This document shows, piece by piece, positions 1 through 13,772 of a DNA stretch of 49,287 nucleotides. How positions within the stretch are numbered: position 1 is the first letter of the stretch; every line of letters starts with the position of its first letter. The notes below the pieces were generated by a model, which saw only the letters and a list, made by a program, of their open reading frames with translations, searched no databases and was not told the origin of the DNA. Both the position numbers and the translations under genes were made by a program. The stretch spans positions 1 to 49,287 of the forward strand of contig CAJBBZ010000183.1 of assembly GCA_903951445.1 (NCBI GenBank), written 5' to 3'. The DNA comes from an uncultured beta proteobacterium. Lineage in GTDB: Bacteria > Pseudomonadota > Gammaproteobacteria > Burkholderiales > Burkholderiaceae_C.

Positions 1-346
1 CGCTATGAAACTCCACCAGATGCGCCACGTCCTGCGGAATGCGTTCACGCGCCAGATTGACCAGCGTGGGCGACAGGTCAATCGCCACCACGTGGGCGCC
101 ACGGCGCGCTGCTTCGACTGCCAATGCGCCGGTGCCACAACCGGCGTCCAGGATGCGTTTGCCGCTCAAGTCCTCGCTCAGCCAGGACAGCAAAGTGGCG
201 CGCATGCGGTCGCGCCCGGCGCGCACGGTGGCGCGGATGCGGCCCACCGGTGCATCCGAGGTCAGCTTGGCCCAGGCGGCAGCGGCGGTGCGATCGAAAT
301 AATTTTCGATCTGGCCGCGTCGTTCCTGGTAGGTCGCGTTGCTCAT
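1..346 (-). CDS. bchM: Mg-protoporphyrin IX O-methyltransferase, N-terminal part (cut by window edge)
   Basis: BchM transfers a methyl group from S-adenosylmethionine to the ring C propionate of Mg-protoporphyrin IX, directly after Mg chelation by BchH/I/D. About 115 residues are visible, starting [17 protein letters not shown], which is the usual BchM N-terminus. The SAM-binding glycine loop [15 protein letters not shown] lies near residues 66-80 and is followed by VVAIDLSP. The rest of the gene lies left of base 1. The start codon is at 344-346. A GAGG ribosome-binding sequence overlaps the bchL stop, so the gene is translated from the bchFNBHLM transcript. Identity is well supported by sequence and gene order. 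Confidence 0.93.
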   Translation of the reverse strand, partial: MSNATYQERRGQIENYFDRTAAAAWAKLTSDAPVGRIRATVRAGRDRMRATLLSWLSEDLSGKRILDAGCGTGALAVEAARRGAHVVAIDLSPTLVNLARERIPQDVAHLVEFHS

Positions 347-356
347 GGTGTTTGCC

Positions 357-5024
<4,668 letters not shown>

Positions 5025-5053
<29 letters not shown>

Positions 5054-6626
5054 AAAGTGTCTCCACCGTAATCACCGATAAGCCGTGCTCGGATGCATAG
5101 CGCTCGGTATTTCGCCGGGCTTTGCCGCGTACGAAGAACGGTATTTTTTTTAATTCTTTCTCGGCACCGGCGTCCCAGGTGCAGGCGCCGCCGGTGTTGG
5201 TTTTGTCAGCGGCCACGGTCAGCGTGACGGCTTCTTGCGTGACCTGGGATGCGGCCTCAATCGCGACCACCACTGGCTCGGGCGCGGGCTGCATGCGCGC
5301 GGCGCCACCCAGGTGCGAGGGCGCGGCGTCTTCGTGGAATTCGGAGTCGCCCCGGAACATGCCGATAAGGTGCTCTTCCAGCCCCATCATGAGCGGATGG
5401 ACCCAGGTATCAAATAGCACATTAGCGCCTTCAAAGCCCATTTGCGGCGCATAGCGCGCCGGGAAATCTTGCACATGTACCGGCGCTGAAATCACCGCGC
5501 AGGGCACGCCCAGACGCTTGGCGATATGACGCTCCATTTGCGTACCCAACACCAGCTCGGGCTGTAGCTCGGCAATGCGCGATTCGATTTCCAGGTAGTC
5601 GTCGCTGATAAGTGCCTCGACGCCATAGAGCTTGGCCGCATCGCGCACTTCGCGCGCAAATTCGCGGCTGTAAGTGCCTATGCCCACCACGGCAAAACCC
5701 ATTTCTTCGGCAGCCACTTTGGCCGCTGCGACTGCGTGCGTGGCATCACCAAATACAAACACGCGCTTGCCGGTGAGGTAGGTGGAATCGACCGAGCGGG
5801 CATACCACTGGGCGCGCGAATTGACCTTGGCCAAAGCGGCCTCAGCGTCCAGCCCTGCCAGGCCCGCCACTTCGCGGACAAAGGCGCGCGTGGCGCCCAC
5901 GCCGATGGGGATGGTTTTGCTAAAGGGCTGACCGTAGTTGCGTTCCAGCCATTGCGCGCTGAGCCTGGCGATCTCGGGATAGAGCACGACGTTGAAATCA
6001 GCCTCTGCCAAACGGGCCAAGTCCGCCGGGGTAGCGCTCTGCGGGGCGACCACGTTGATGGCGATGCCCATGTCAGTGAGCAGTTTGCGAATTTCGGTGA
6101 GGTCGTCGCGGTGGCGAAAGCCCAAGGCACTGGGGCCCAAAATATTGCAGCTGGGAACGCGCCCTTCTTGCGGCGCTTGGCTGCGGGGTTTGGATAAATG
6201 GCGCACCAGTTGGTAGAAGGTTTCGGAGGCGCCCCAGTTTTCTTTGCGTTGGTAAGAAGGCAACTCCAAAGCCACGACCGGCACCGGTAGATTTAAGGCC
6301 TTGCACAAGCCGCCGGGGTCGTCCTGGATCAGCTCGGCAGTGCAGGACGAGCCCACCAACATGGCTTGCGGCGCAAAGCGCTCGAAAGCCTGGCGCGCTG
6401 CAGTTTTAAAGAGCTCGGCGGTGTCGCCGCCCAGGTCACGCGCCTGGAAGGTGGTGTAGGTGACAGGCGGGCGCTTTTGCAAGCGCTCGATCATGGTGAA
6501 CAGCAAATCTGCGTAGGTGTCGCCTTGGGGTGCGTGCAGCACGTAATGCACGCCTTCCATGGCCGTGGCAATACGCATGGCGCCTACATGGGGCGGTCCT
6601 TCGTAAGTCCACAAGGTCAGCTGCAT
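5025..6626 (-). CDS. bchB: Light-independent protochlorophyllide reductase subunit B
   Basis: BchB pairs with BchN in the NifDK-like catalytic component that reduces ring D of protochlorophyllide. The protein is 533 residues. D36 in [10 protein letters not shown] matches the known unusual aspartate ligand of the BchN-BchB 4Fe-4S cluster. [13 protein letters not shown] and the C-terminal PCP-reductase-type segment ([15 protein letters not shown]) are also present. An AAGGAA ribosome-binding sequence precedes the ATG. The 3' end overlaps bchH by 29 bases, and bchN ends 12 bases upstream of the start. Confidence 0.98.
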
Positions 6627-6638
6627 ACTGCGCTTCCT

Positions 6639-8491
<1,853 letters not shown>

Positions 8492-8498
8492 GGGAACC

Positions 8499-8527
8499 AA
8501 TTTATCCCCACTTTGGATAAATGTCAA
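8499..8527 (-). promoter_or_regulatory. Predicted sigma-70 promoter of the bchFNBHLM operon
   Basis: On the minus strand there is a perfect -35 TTGACA (8527-8522), a 17-base spacer and a -10 TAAATT (8504-8499). Normal spacing puts transcription start at about 8492, next to the bchF ATG at 8491. The -35 box lies inside a PpsR/CrtJ-type box (8522-8539), so repressor binding should block RNA polymerase. A GGGGA stretch 13 bases before the ATG would lie upstream of the predicted RNA start. Confidence 0.65.
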
Positions 8528-8539
8528 CTTTTTGTTACG
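8522..8539. promoter_or_regulatory. PpsR/CrtJ-type operator (box A), near-consensus
   Basis: TGTCAACTTTTTGTTACG matches the PpsR/CrtJ consensus TGT-N12-ACA except for the last base (ACG instead of ACA). Read on the minus strand it is a YGTA-N8-TTGACA box that contains the bchF -35 element. It abuts box B, sharing two bases. Assignment is by motif and by the presence of ppsR nearby. Confidence 0.6.
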
Positions 8540-8555
8540 TAAATATAATTTGACA
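8538..8555. promoter_or_regulatory. PpsR/CrtJ-type operator (box B), near-consensus
   Basis: CGTAAATATAATTTGACA fits TGT-N12-ACA except for C at position 1. It is close to the perfect bchG box TGTAAATTTATCTTGACA. Boxes A and B point in opposite directions and form a 34-base imperfect palindrome centred on TTACGTAA, a likely site for cooperative binding of two PpsR oligomers between bchF and aerR. Confidence 0.6.
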
Positions 8556-8563
8556 CTTACAAT

Positions 8564-8586
8564 ATCCCGAGTGTTTTTATCGGGAT
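8564..8586. promoter_or_regulatory. Perfect 7-bp inverted repeat in the bchF-aerR intergenic region
   Basis: ATCCCGA (8564-8570) and TCGGGAT (8580-8586) form a perfect inverted repeat with a 9-base T-rich spacer. It could be an operator or an RNA hairpin in the aerR leader. It lacks a following T-run, so it does not look like a simple terminator. Confidence 0.35.
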
Positions 8587-8618
8587 TGAAAATTACTTTG
8601 ACCTGAATCGATTTGGAG

Positions 8619-8636
8619 CGTACAACGGGATTGACA
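8619..8636. promoter_or_regulatory. PpsR/CrtJ-type box C upstream of aerR
   Basis: CGTACAACGGGATTGACA again fits YGTA-N8-TTGACA (TGT-N12-ACA with C at position 1). It contains a perfect TTGACA on the plus strand, but no good -10 sits 16-18 bases downstream. It could be an operator for autoregulation of aerR-ppsR. The roughly 110-130 bases after it up to the aerR start hold short GC-rich palindromes and no gene. Confidence 0.4.
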
Positions 8637-8769
8637 CTGGAAAGAGTCAAGGGATTTCGTCATCGGTCGGCGCTGTGCGCGGCTGGGGCCATCCCGGGCT
8701 GTTTTGCCTGCCCTTCAAGGGCGATCCGAATAACGAGACGGGACAATTCCTTTAAACAGGAGAGAAAAC

Positions 8770-9696
8770 ATGAGGTCATCCAACCGGAGCACCTTGGTGA
8801 GCGACGCAGGTTTAAGCGAGGGCAGACAGGCCGAAGGCTGGCAGGGCGCGCAGGGTTCTGCCCATGGCGATTTTGTGGGTCGCAATGACGCGGAGCGCAT
8901 GCTGAACGCATCAGACCATACGGTGGCGGTGCTGGCGCAAGCCATTCAGCATGAAATCATCCCCCGCCTGATGCTCGCGCACCGCACGCCGATTGAGTGT
9001 GATGTGCCTCCGGAGGTGGCCACCGTACAGGTAAGCGCCGAGGAAGTGGCGACTTTCGGGCAGCTGATCCTGACCCGCAGCGAGGAGCAGGCCTTGGCCT
9101 GTATCACCCGCATGCGTGCCGCCGGCGCGCCGATTGAGGCAATTTATCTCGATTTGCTGGCCCCGGCCGCCCGCTACCTGGGCGAACTCTGGGAAGATGA
9201 TTTGTGTGATTTCACCGACGTCACGATCGGTTTGGGACGACTGCAAAAAATGCTGCGCGACCTCAATACCGAAGTCGAAGCGACCAGAAACCCCACGGCC
9301 AACGGACTGAGTATTTTGCTGGCCCCCACCCCGGGAGAGCAGCACACCTTCGGTCTGGCCATGGTGGCTGAACTATTTCGCAAACAAGGCTGGGAAGTAG
9401 TGGGCGGGCCCTATGAGTTGGCTGATTCACCCCAGGTACTGACGGGGCATCGCGCGTTTGATGTGGTCGGTTTTTCACTGGCGACCTCCGTCAATTTAAA
9501 CAATCTGAAAAAGACCATCGCAGAAGTTCGTAAAGCCTCTAAAAATAAAGGCGTGTGCATAATGGTTGGAGGCCCGCTGTTTACCTTGCACCCTGAATAC
9601 GGGTCTGACATTGGCGCCGACTTGGTGGCCAGCGATGCCCAACAGGCACCCTCACTGGTGCGTCTGCACCTTGCTAGCAGCGGCCCGCTGCAATAA
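8770..9696 (+). CDS. aerR: AerR/PpaA, cobalamin-binding antirepressor of PpsR
   Basis: AerR (PpaA) binds cobalamin and, in Rhodobacter, modulates DNA binding by PpsR/CrtJ in response to light. The 308-residue protein has a low-complexity N-terminus (1-45) and a helical cap of the MetH/CarH type with the WEDDLCDFTDVTIGLGRLQ motif at 141-159. A B12-binding Rossmann domain runs from about residue 180, where H192 in PGEQHTFGLAMVAELFRKQG is the expected cobalt-coordinating histidine. GAAAGA-like purines and CAGGAGAG give a strong ribosome-binding site just before the ATG. It diverges from bchF and precedes ppsR by 31 bases, so the two are probably cotranscribed. Confidence 0.9.
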   Translation: MRSSNRSTLVSDAGLSEGRQAEGWQGAQGSAHGDFVGRNDAERMLNASDHTVAVLAQAIQHEIIPRLMLAHRTPIECDVPPEVATVQVSAEEVATFGQLILTRSEEQALACITRMRAAGAPIEAIYLDLLAPAARYLGELWEDDLCDFTDVTIGLGRLQKMLRDLNTEVEATRNPTANGLSILLAPTPGEQHTFGLAMVAELFRKQGWEVVGGPYELADSPQVLTGHRAFDVVGFSLATSVNLNNLKKTIAEVRKASKNKGVCIMVGGPLFTLHPEYGSDIGADLVASDAQQAPSLVRLHLASSGPLQ

Positions 9697-9727
9697 GTTT
9701 GAATCCCCTTAAATACTTGGAAACCCT

Positions 9728-11194
9728 ATGAACCAGCTCCTCGAGACTGCCCCTACCCAGCAAGCGGGGCGTTTTGATCAAGCGCAGCGCTATTTTGATC
9801 GCCTGGATGCCGATACGGTCTCCCGGCTGATTACCGCCGCTGCGGACGTGGTGCTGGTCATGGATGTCAACGGTGTCATCCAAGATGCAGCCTTTGGCAA
9901 TGATGAATTGCTCAGCCACGGCTACTCCCATTGGATGGGCAAACCCTGGATCCAGACGGTCAGCGAGGAGAGCAAAACCAAAGTGCACTCTATGTTGCGC
10001 GACCTGGGCACAGGAAAAGGTGCCAAGTGGCGCCATTTGAACCAACAGGCCCATGACGGTACGGACATCCCGCTGTCTTATTCGCTGATCCAGGTGCCGC
10101 CCGCACCCGGCAACAACCCCGCTCATGCCATCGCATTTGGGCGTGATCTGCGGCCCCAGGCCGCTTTGCAGCAAAAATTGGTGACGGCGCAGCGCTCTAT
10201 GGAGCGCGATTACTGGCAGCTTAAGCACGTGGAAACACGCTACCGCTTGTTGTTCCAGGTCTCCTCCGAAGCCCTGCTAATTCTGGACGCCAATACCGAA
10301 AAGCTCGAAGACAGCAACCCCGCAGCACAAGCCTTGTTTGGCGAAGCGCTGGGCAAATCGGGCTGGAGCCTGGCCAACAGCCTGGACAAGCGCAGCAGCA
10401 CCGCCCTGAGCCAAGTGTTGTCGGGCTTGCGGGCCAGCGGCCAATCAGAACCCCTGGATATTCGTCTGGTGCCCAGCAACACCGAACTCAGTGTTTCTGT
10501 ATCGCTGTTTAGGCAGGAGCAATCTGCGCATTTTCTGTTGCGCATCAGCCCTAAAAACCAATTGGCGGAATCCTCGGTCAATGCCAATGCCAAACAAGTG
10601 CTCGCCGATGTCATGGAAAGCGCGCCTGACGCCTTTGTGGTCACCGACCTAGGCGGCAATGTGCTCACAGCGAACCGCGCCTTTTTACAACTGGCCCAGG
10701 TCAGCAATGAGGCCTTGGTGCGCGGTGAATCCCTGGAGCGCTGGCTCGGGCGTGCCGGTGTCGATTTGAGTGTGCTGATTTCCAATTTGCGCCAGCGCGA
10801 TGTGGTGCGCCTGTTTGCCACCCGGATGCGCGGCGACTACGGCTCCACCACGGATGTAGAAATCTCCGCGGTGGCCGTCACCACCGGCGAGCAACGCTGC
10901 CTGGGCTTTACCATCCGCGACGTCGGCCTGCGTTTGAACAACGAGGCCAAGCCGGGCCGCGAATTACCACGCTCCACTGGCCAAATGACCGAACTGGTGG
11001 GCCGCGTGCCGCTCAAAGACATTGTGCGCGAGACCACCGACCTGATCGAGCAACTGTGCATCGAAGCGGCCCTGGAGCTGACCGGCGACAACCGGGCTTC
11101 CGCCGCCGAAATGCTAGGCCTCTCGCGCCAAAGCTTGTACGTAAAGCTGCGCCGCTTTGGTATGGGCGACGCCACGGCAGAAAACGAAAGCTAA
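9728..11194 (+). CDS. ppsR: PpsR/CrtJ, redox-responsive repressor of photosynthesis genes
   Basis: PpsR/CrtJ represses bch, crt and puc genes under oxygen by binding TGT-N12-ACA. The 488 residues contain an N-terminal PAS domain (about 30-150), a coiled linker (about 145-175), two more PAS domains (about 165-275 and 290-400) and a Fis-type HTH at the C-terminus (NRASAAEMLGLSRQSLYVK). The conserved redox cysteine before the HTH is present as C444 (EQLCIEAALELT). The only other cysteine is C391 (GEQRCLGF). The second cysteine of the Rhodobacter disulfide pair, which lies between PAS domains, has no counterpart. Its likely targets are the boxes at 8522-8555 and 11247-11264. Confidence 0.95.
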   Translation: MNQLLETAPTQQAGRFDQAQRYFDRLDADTVSRLITAAADVVLVMDVNGVIQDAAFGNDELLSHGYSHWMGKPWIQTVSEESKTKVHSMLRDLGTGKGAKWRHLNQQAHDGTDIPLSYSLIQVPPAPGNNPAHAIAFGRDLRPQAALQQKLVTAQRSMERDYWQLKHVETRYRLLFQVSSEALLILDANTEKLEDSNPAAQALFGEALGKSGWSLANSLDKRSSTALSQVLSGLRASGQSEPLDIRLVPSNTELSVSVSLFRQEQSAHFLLRISPKNQLAESSVNANAKQVLADVMESAPDAFVVTDLGGNVLTANRAFLQLAQVSNEALVRGESLERWLGRAGVDLSVLISNLRQRDVVRLFATRMRGDYGSTTDVEISAVAVTTGEQRCLGFTIRDVGLRLNNEAKPGRELPRSTGQMTELVGRVPLKDIVRETTDLIEQLCIEAALELTGDNRASAAEMLGLSRQSLYVKLRRFGMGDATAENES

Positions 11195-11205
11195 GCTTTG
11201 CTGCG

Positions 11206-11226
11206 GTGCCTGCACCACGCAGGCAC
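11206..11226 (+). terminator. Stem-loop after ppsR, possible weak terminator or attenuator
   Basis: GTGCCTGC (11206-11213) and GCAGGCAC (11219-11226) form a perfect 8-bp stem with a five-base ACCAC loop, starting 11 bases after the ppsR stop. No T-run follows, so intrinsic termination would be weak. It may separate the ppsR transcript from bchG or stabilise the 3' end. Confidence 0.4.
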
Positions 11227-11246
11227 TAGGGATAAACCATAAGAAG

Positions 11247-11264
11247 TGTAAATTTATCTTGACA
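11247..11264. promoter_or_regulatory. Perfect PpsR/CrtJ operator at bchG
   Basis: TGTAAATTTATCTTGACA matches TGT-N12-ACA exactly. Its right half is the -35 hexamer of the predicted bchG promoter. A second palindrome follows directly and overlaps it: CTTGACAC (11258-11265) and GTGTCAAG (11272-11279), with a six-base spacer. The control region therefore carries two nested symmetric elements. Confidence 0.7.
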
Positions 11265-11287
11265 CTCACAAGTGTCAAGTGTAAAAC
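11259..11287 (+). promoter_or_regulatory. Predicted sigma-70 promoter of bchG
   Basis: There is a perfect -35 TTGACA (11259-11264), a 17-base spacer and a -10 TAAAAC (11282-11287). The expected transcription start is near 11294, two bases before the bchG ATG at 11296. The geometry is the same as at bchF. No Shine-Dalgarno sequence is visible before the ATG. Confidence 0.6.
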
Positions 11288-11295
11288 CTTCGGGC

Positions 11296-12165
11296 ATGGC
11301 ACTGCCCCAATTTTCCGCAATTACCGAGCTGTTCAAGCCCATCACTTGGTTTCCGCCTATGTGGGCTTTCGCCTGCGGCGTGGTGGCCTCGGGCGTACCC
11401 ATGGACGGCAAATGGCTACTGGCCATCATCGGGGTGGCGCTGGCCGGCCCCTTTGTCTGCGCCACCAGCCAGGCGGTGAACGACTGGTTTGACCGCCATG
11501 TGGACGCCATTAACGAGCCACAACGCCCTATCCCCTCAGGACGCATGCCCGGGCGCTGGGGCCTCTACATCGCCGTGATTTGGACCCTGGTGTCGCTGGC
11601 GGTGGCCAGCTTGCTCGGGCCCTGGGGCTTTGGCGCGGCGGTGCTGGGCCTGTTGCTGGCCTGGGCCTACAGCGCGCCGCCGCTGCGACTCAAAGAAAAC
11701 GGTTGGTGGGGCAATGCTGCTTGCGGCATTAGCTACGAAGGCATTGCCTGGACCACCGGCGCCGCTGTAATGGCCGGAGGCCAAATGCCCGATCTGCGCT
11801 CACTCTGGCTGGCCTTGCTTTACAGCATGGGCACCCACGGCATCATGACACTCAATGATTTCAAAGCCGTCGCCGGCGACCGCGCCATGGGCGTGCGCTC
11901 GCTGCCAGTGCAACTCGGCGAGCAGCGCGCAGCCAACGTGGCCTGCTGGTTCATGGCCTTGCCACAAGTTGTTGTCATCATTCTTTTGTTCGCCTGGGGT
12001 CAGCCTGGGCGCGGCCTGGCAGTGGCGGCGCTGCTGGGCATTCAAGTGCTGATGATGGATTATTTTTTGACGCGCGTAAGCCAAAGAGCGCTTTGGTATA
12101 GCGGCTTTGGTGTGCCGTTTTTTGTGGTTGGAATGATGGTGAGCGCATTTGCTTTGCGCGCCTAG
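11296..12165 (+). CDS. bchG: Bacteriochlorophyll synthase (chlorophyll a synthase family prenyltransferase)
   Basis: BchG attaches the geranylgeranyl (or phytyl) tail to bacteriochlorophyllide a in the membrane. The 289-residue UbiA-family protein has about eight to nine hydrophobic segments. The prenyl-diphosphate/Mg2+ site NDWFDRHVDAINEPQRPIPS follows the conserved KPITWFPPMWAFACG N-terminus. I chose ATG 11296. A GTG at 11272 would add eight residues but lies upstream of the predicted transcription start and within the operator. It sits between ppsR and bchP. The pucC-like gene often found between bchG and bchP is absent. Confidence 0.95.
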   Translation: MALPQFSAITELFKPITWFPPMWAFACGVVASGVPMDGKWLLAIIGVALAGPFVCATSQAVNDWFDRHVDAINEPQRPIPSGRMPGRWGLYIAVIWTLVSLAVASLLGPWGFGAAVLGLLLAWAYSAPPLRLKENGWWGNAACGISYEGIAWTTGAAVMAGGQMPDLRSLWLALLYSMGTHGIMTLNDFKAVAGDRAMGVRSLPVQLGEQRAANVACWFMALPQVVVIILLFAWGQPGRGLAVAALLGIQVLMMDYFLTRVSQRALWYSGFGVPFFVVGMMVSAFALRA

Positions 12166-12288
12166 ATTCAGGCAGTCGCATGAAGAGGCGGCACGCGCTA
12201 ATGGGGACGCAGGGGGCGGCGATACACCAGCACGCGCTGAACGCGCGGCACAGGCTTTTAGGCTTTGCAAAAGCAAGGAGTTCATGCA

Positions 12289-13497
12289 ATGGAAACGACA
12301 GAAACATTTGACGTAGTAGTGGTAGGTGGTGGCCCTGCAGGCGCCACGGCAGCGCACACGCTGGCGCAGCGCGGGCTTTCGGTCATGCTGCTAGACCGGG
12401 CCGGGCGCATCAAACCCTGCGGCGGCGCAATACCGCCGCGCTTGATCAAGGATTACGCTATCCCCGACCATTTGCTGGTCGCCAAGGCGAAGTCGGCGCG
12501 CATGATTGCGCCTAGCGATCACAAAGTGGATATCCCGATCGACAACGGTTTTGTCGGCATGGTAGACCGTGCGGAATTTGACGAATGGCTGCGCGAACGC
12601 GCGGCCAGCGCAGGTGCGGTGCGGCGCATCGGCACCTTTGACAAACTCAGCCGCGATGCCGATGGCGTGAGCGTGGTGCACTACCAGGCGCGCGAGCGCT
12701 CGCAGCGCGGTGAAGGTAGCCCAGCGCAGGTGCGGGCGCGCAGCATCATCGGGGCTGATGGTGCCAAGTCCCAAGTGGCGCGCCAGGCTGGCGTGGACGG
12801 GGCGAAGGACACGCAATATGTGTTCGCCTACCACGAGATCGTCAAAGCCCCCGCCATCAAGCCCGCAGGCTATGACGGCACGCGCTGTGATGTGTATTAC
12901 CAGGGCCAACTCTCGCCCGATTTTTACGGCTGGGTGTTCCCGCACGGTGATACCTTGAGCATCGGCACCGGTAGTGCGGACAAAGGCTTTTCTTTGCGCC
13001 ATGCCGTGGGCTTGTTGCGCGAGGCCTCAGGCCTAGCCCAGGCCGAGGTATTGCGCCGCGAAGGTGCACCGCTACCGATGAAGCCGCTCAAGCGCTGGGA
13101 CAACGGGCGTGATGTGGTGCTGGCCGGGGACGCAGCGGGCGTGGTGGCTCCTGCCTCGGGCGAAGGCATTTATTACGCCATGTACGGCGGCGAGCTGGCA
13201 GCCCATGCCGTAGAAAAATTGCTGCATACCGGCGAGGTGAAGAGCCTTCTCTATGCGCGTAAAGAATTTATGCGTGCGCACCGCACGGTGTTTACCGTGC
13301 TGGGCATCATGCAATGGTTTTGGTACAGCAGCGAAAAGCGGCGCGAGCGCTTTGTCAAAATTTGCGAAGACCGCGATGTGCAGCAACTCACTTTTGAGTC
13401 GTATATGAACAAGCAGTTGGTGCGCAAAAAACCGATGGCCCATGTGCGTATCTTTTTCAAGGACATGGCGCATTTGCTCGGATTGGCCAAAGTGTGA
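12289..13497 (+). CDS. bchP: Geranylgeranyl (bacterio)chlorophyll reductase
   Basis: BchP reduces the geranylgeranyl tail of bacteriochlorophyll to phytyl in three steps using NAD(P)H and FAD. The 402-residue protein has the N-terminal FAD motif VVVVGGGPAGATAAHTLA near residues 8-25, followed by GRIKPCGGAIPP and, later, the second FAD motif VVLAGDAAGVVAPASGEGI. I chose the ATG at 12289 because AAGGAG (12275-12280) sits eight bases upstream; a start eight codons earlier has no such site. The 123 bases between bchG and this gene hold only short GC-rich repeats. The stop overlaps the next start (GTGA). Confidence 0.95.
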   Translation: METTETFDVVVVGGGPAGATAAHTLAQRGLSVMLLDRAGRIKPCGGAIPPRLIKDYAIPDHLLVAKAKSARMIAPSDHKVDIPIDNGFVGMVDRAEFDEWLRERAASAGAVRRIGTFDKLSRDADGVSVVHYQARERSQRGEGSPAQVRARSIIGADGAKSQVARQAGVDGAKDTQYVFAYHEIVKAPAIKPAGYDGTRCDVYYQGQLSPDFYGWVFPHGDTLSIGTGSADKGFSLRHAVGLLREASGLAQAEVLRREGAPLPMKPLKRWDNGRDVVLAGDAAGVVAPASGEGIYYAMYGGELAAHAVEKLLHTGEVKSLLYARKEFMRAHRTVFTVLGIMQWFWYSSEKRRERFVKICEDRDVQQLTFESYMNKQLVRKKPMAHVRIFFKDMAHLLGLAKV

Positions 13498-13772
13498 ACC
13501 TGGAGCAGCTGTACCAGGGCCCGCTGGTGGTGGATATCGCCATCGGCTTCATCACCCTGGAAACCCTGCTGCTCTGGGCTTTTCACACATGGACCGGGCG
13601 CGGATTGGCTTTAGCCGACTGCGTGCTGACGATTCTTTCCGGGGTCTTTCTGATGCTGGCGCTGCGCTGCGCCCTAACGCCAGGCGGCTGGCCGGGCATG
13701 GCCCTTTTTTTGATTGCCGCAGGCATTGCCCACGGCGCGGATTTACGTATCCGCTGGCGCAATAAGGCCTGA
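13494..13772 (+). CDS. Small membrane protein downstream of bchP, function unknown
   Basis: This is a 92-residue protein starting at GTG, whose start overlaps the bchP stop (GTGA), a typical translationally coupled arrangement. It has about three hydrophobic helices: VVDIAIGFITLETLLLWAF, LADCVLTILSGVFLMLAL and GMALFLIAAGIAHGADL. It ends RIRWRNKA. I do not recognise the family. Coupling to bchP suggests a role in pigment synthesis or membrane assembly, but that is inference. Its last 30 bases overlap the convergent cbbR 3' end. Confidence 0.7.
   Translation: MNLEQLYQGPLVVDIAIGFITLETLLLWAFHTWTGRGLALADCVLTILSGVFLMLALRCALTPGGWPGMALFLIAAGIAHGADLRIRWRNKA

Noticed and set aside
8492-8650. N-terminal extension of bchF by 53 residues
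   Set aside because: The extension is Lys/Asn/Val-rich, unlike BchF, and lies across the predicted promoter and PpsR boxes.
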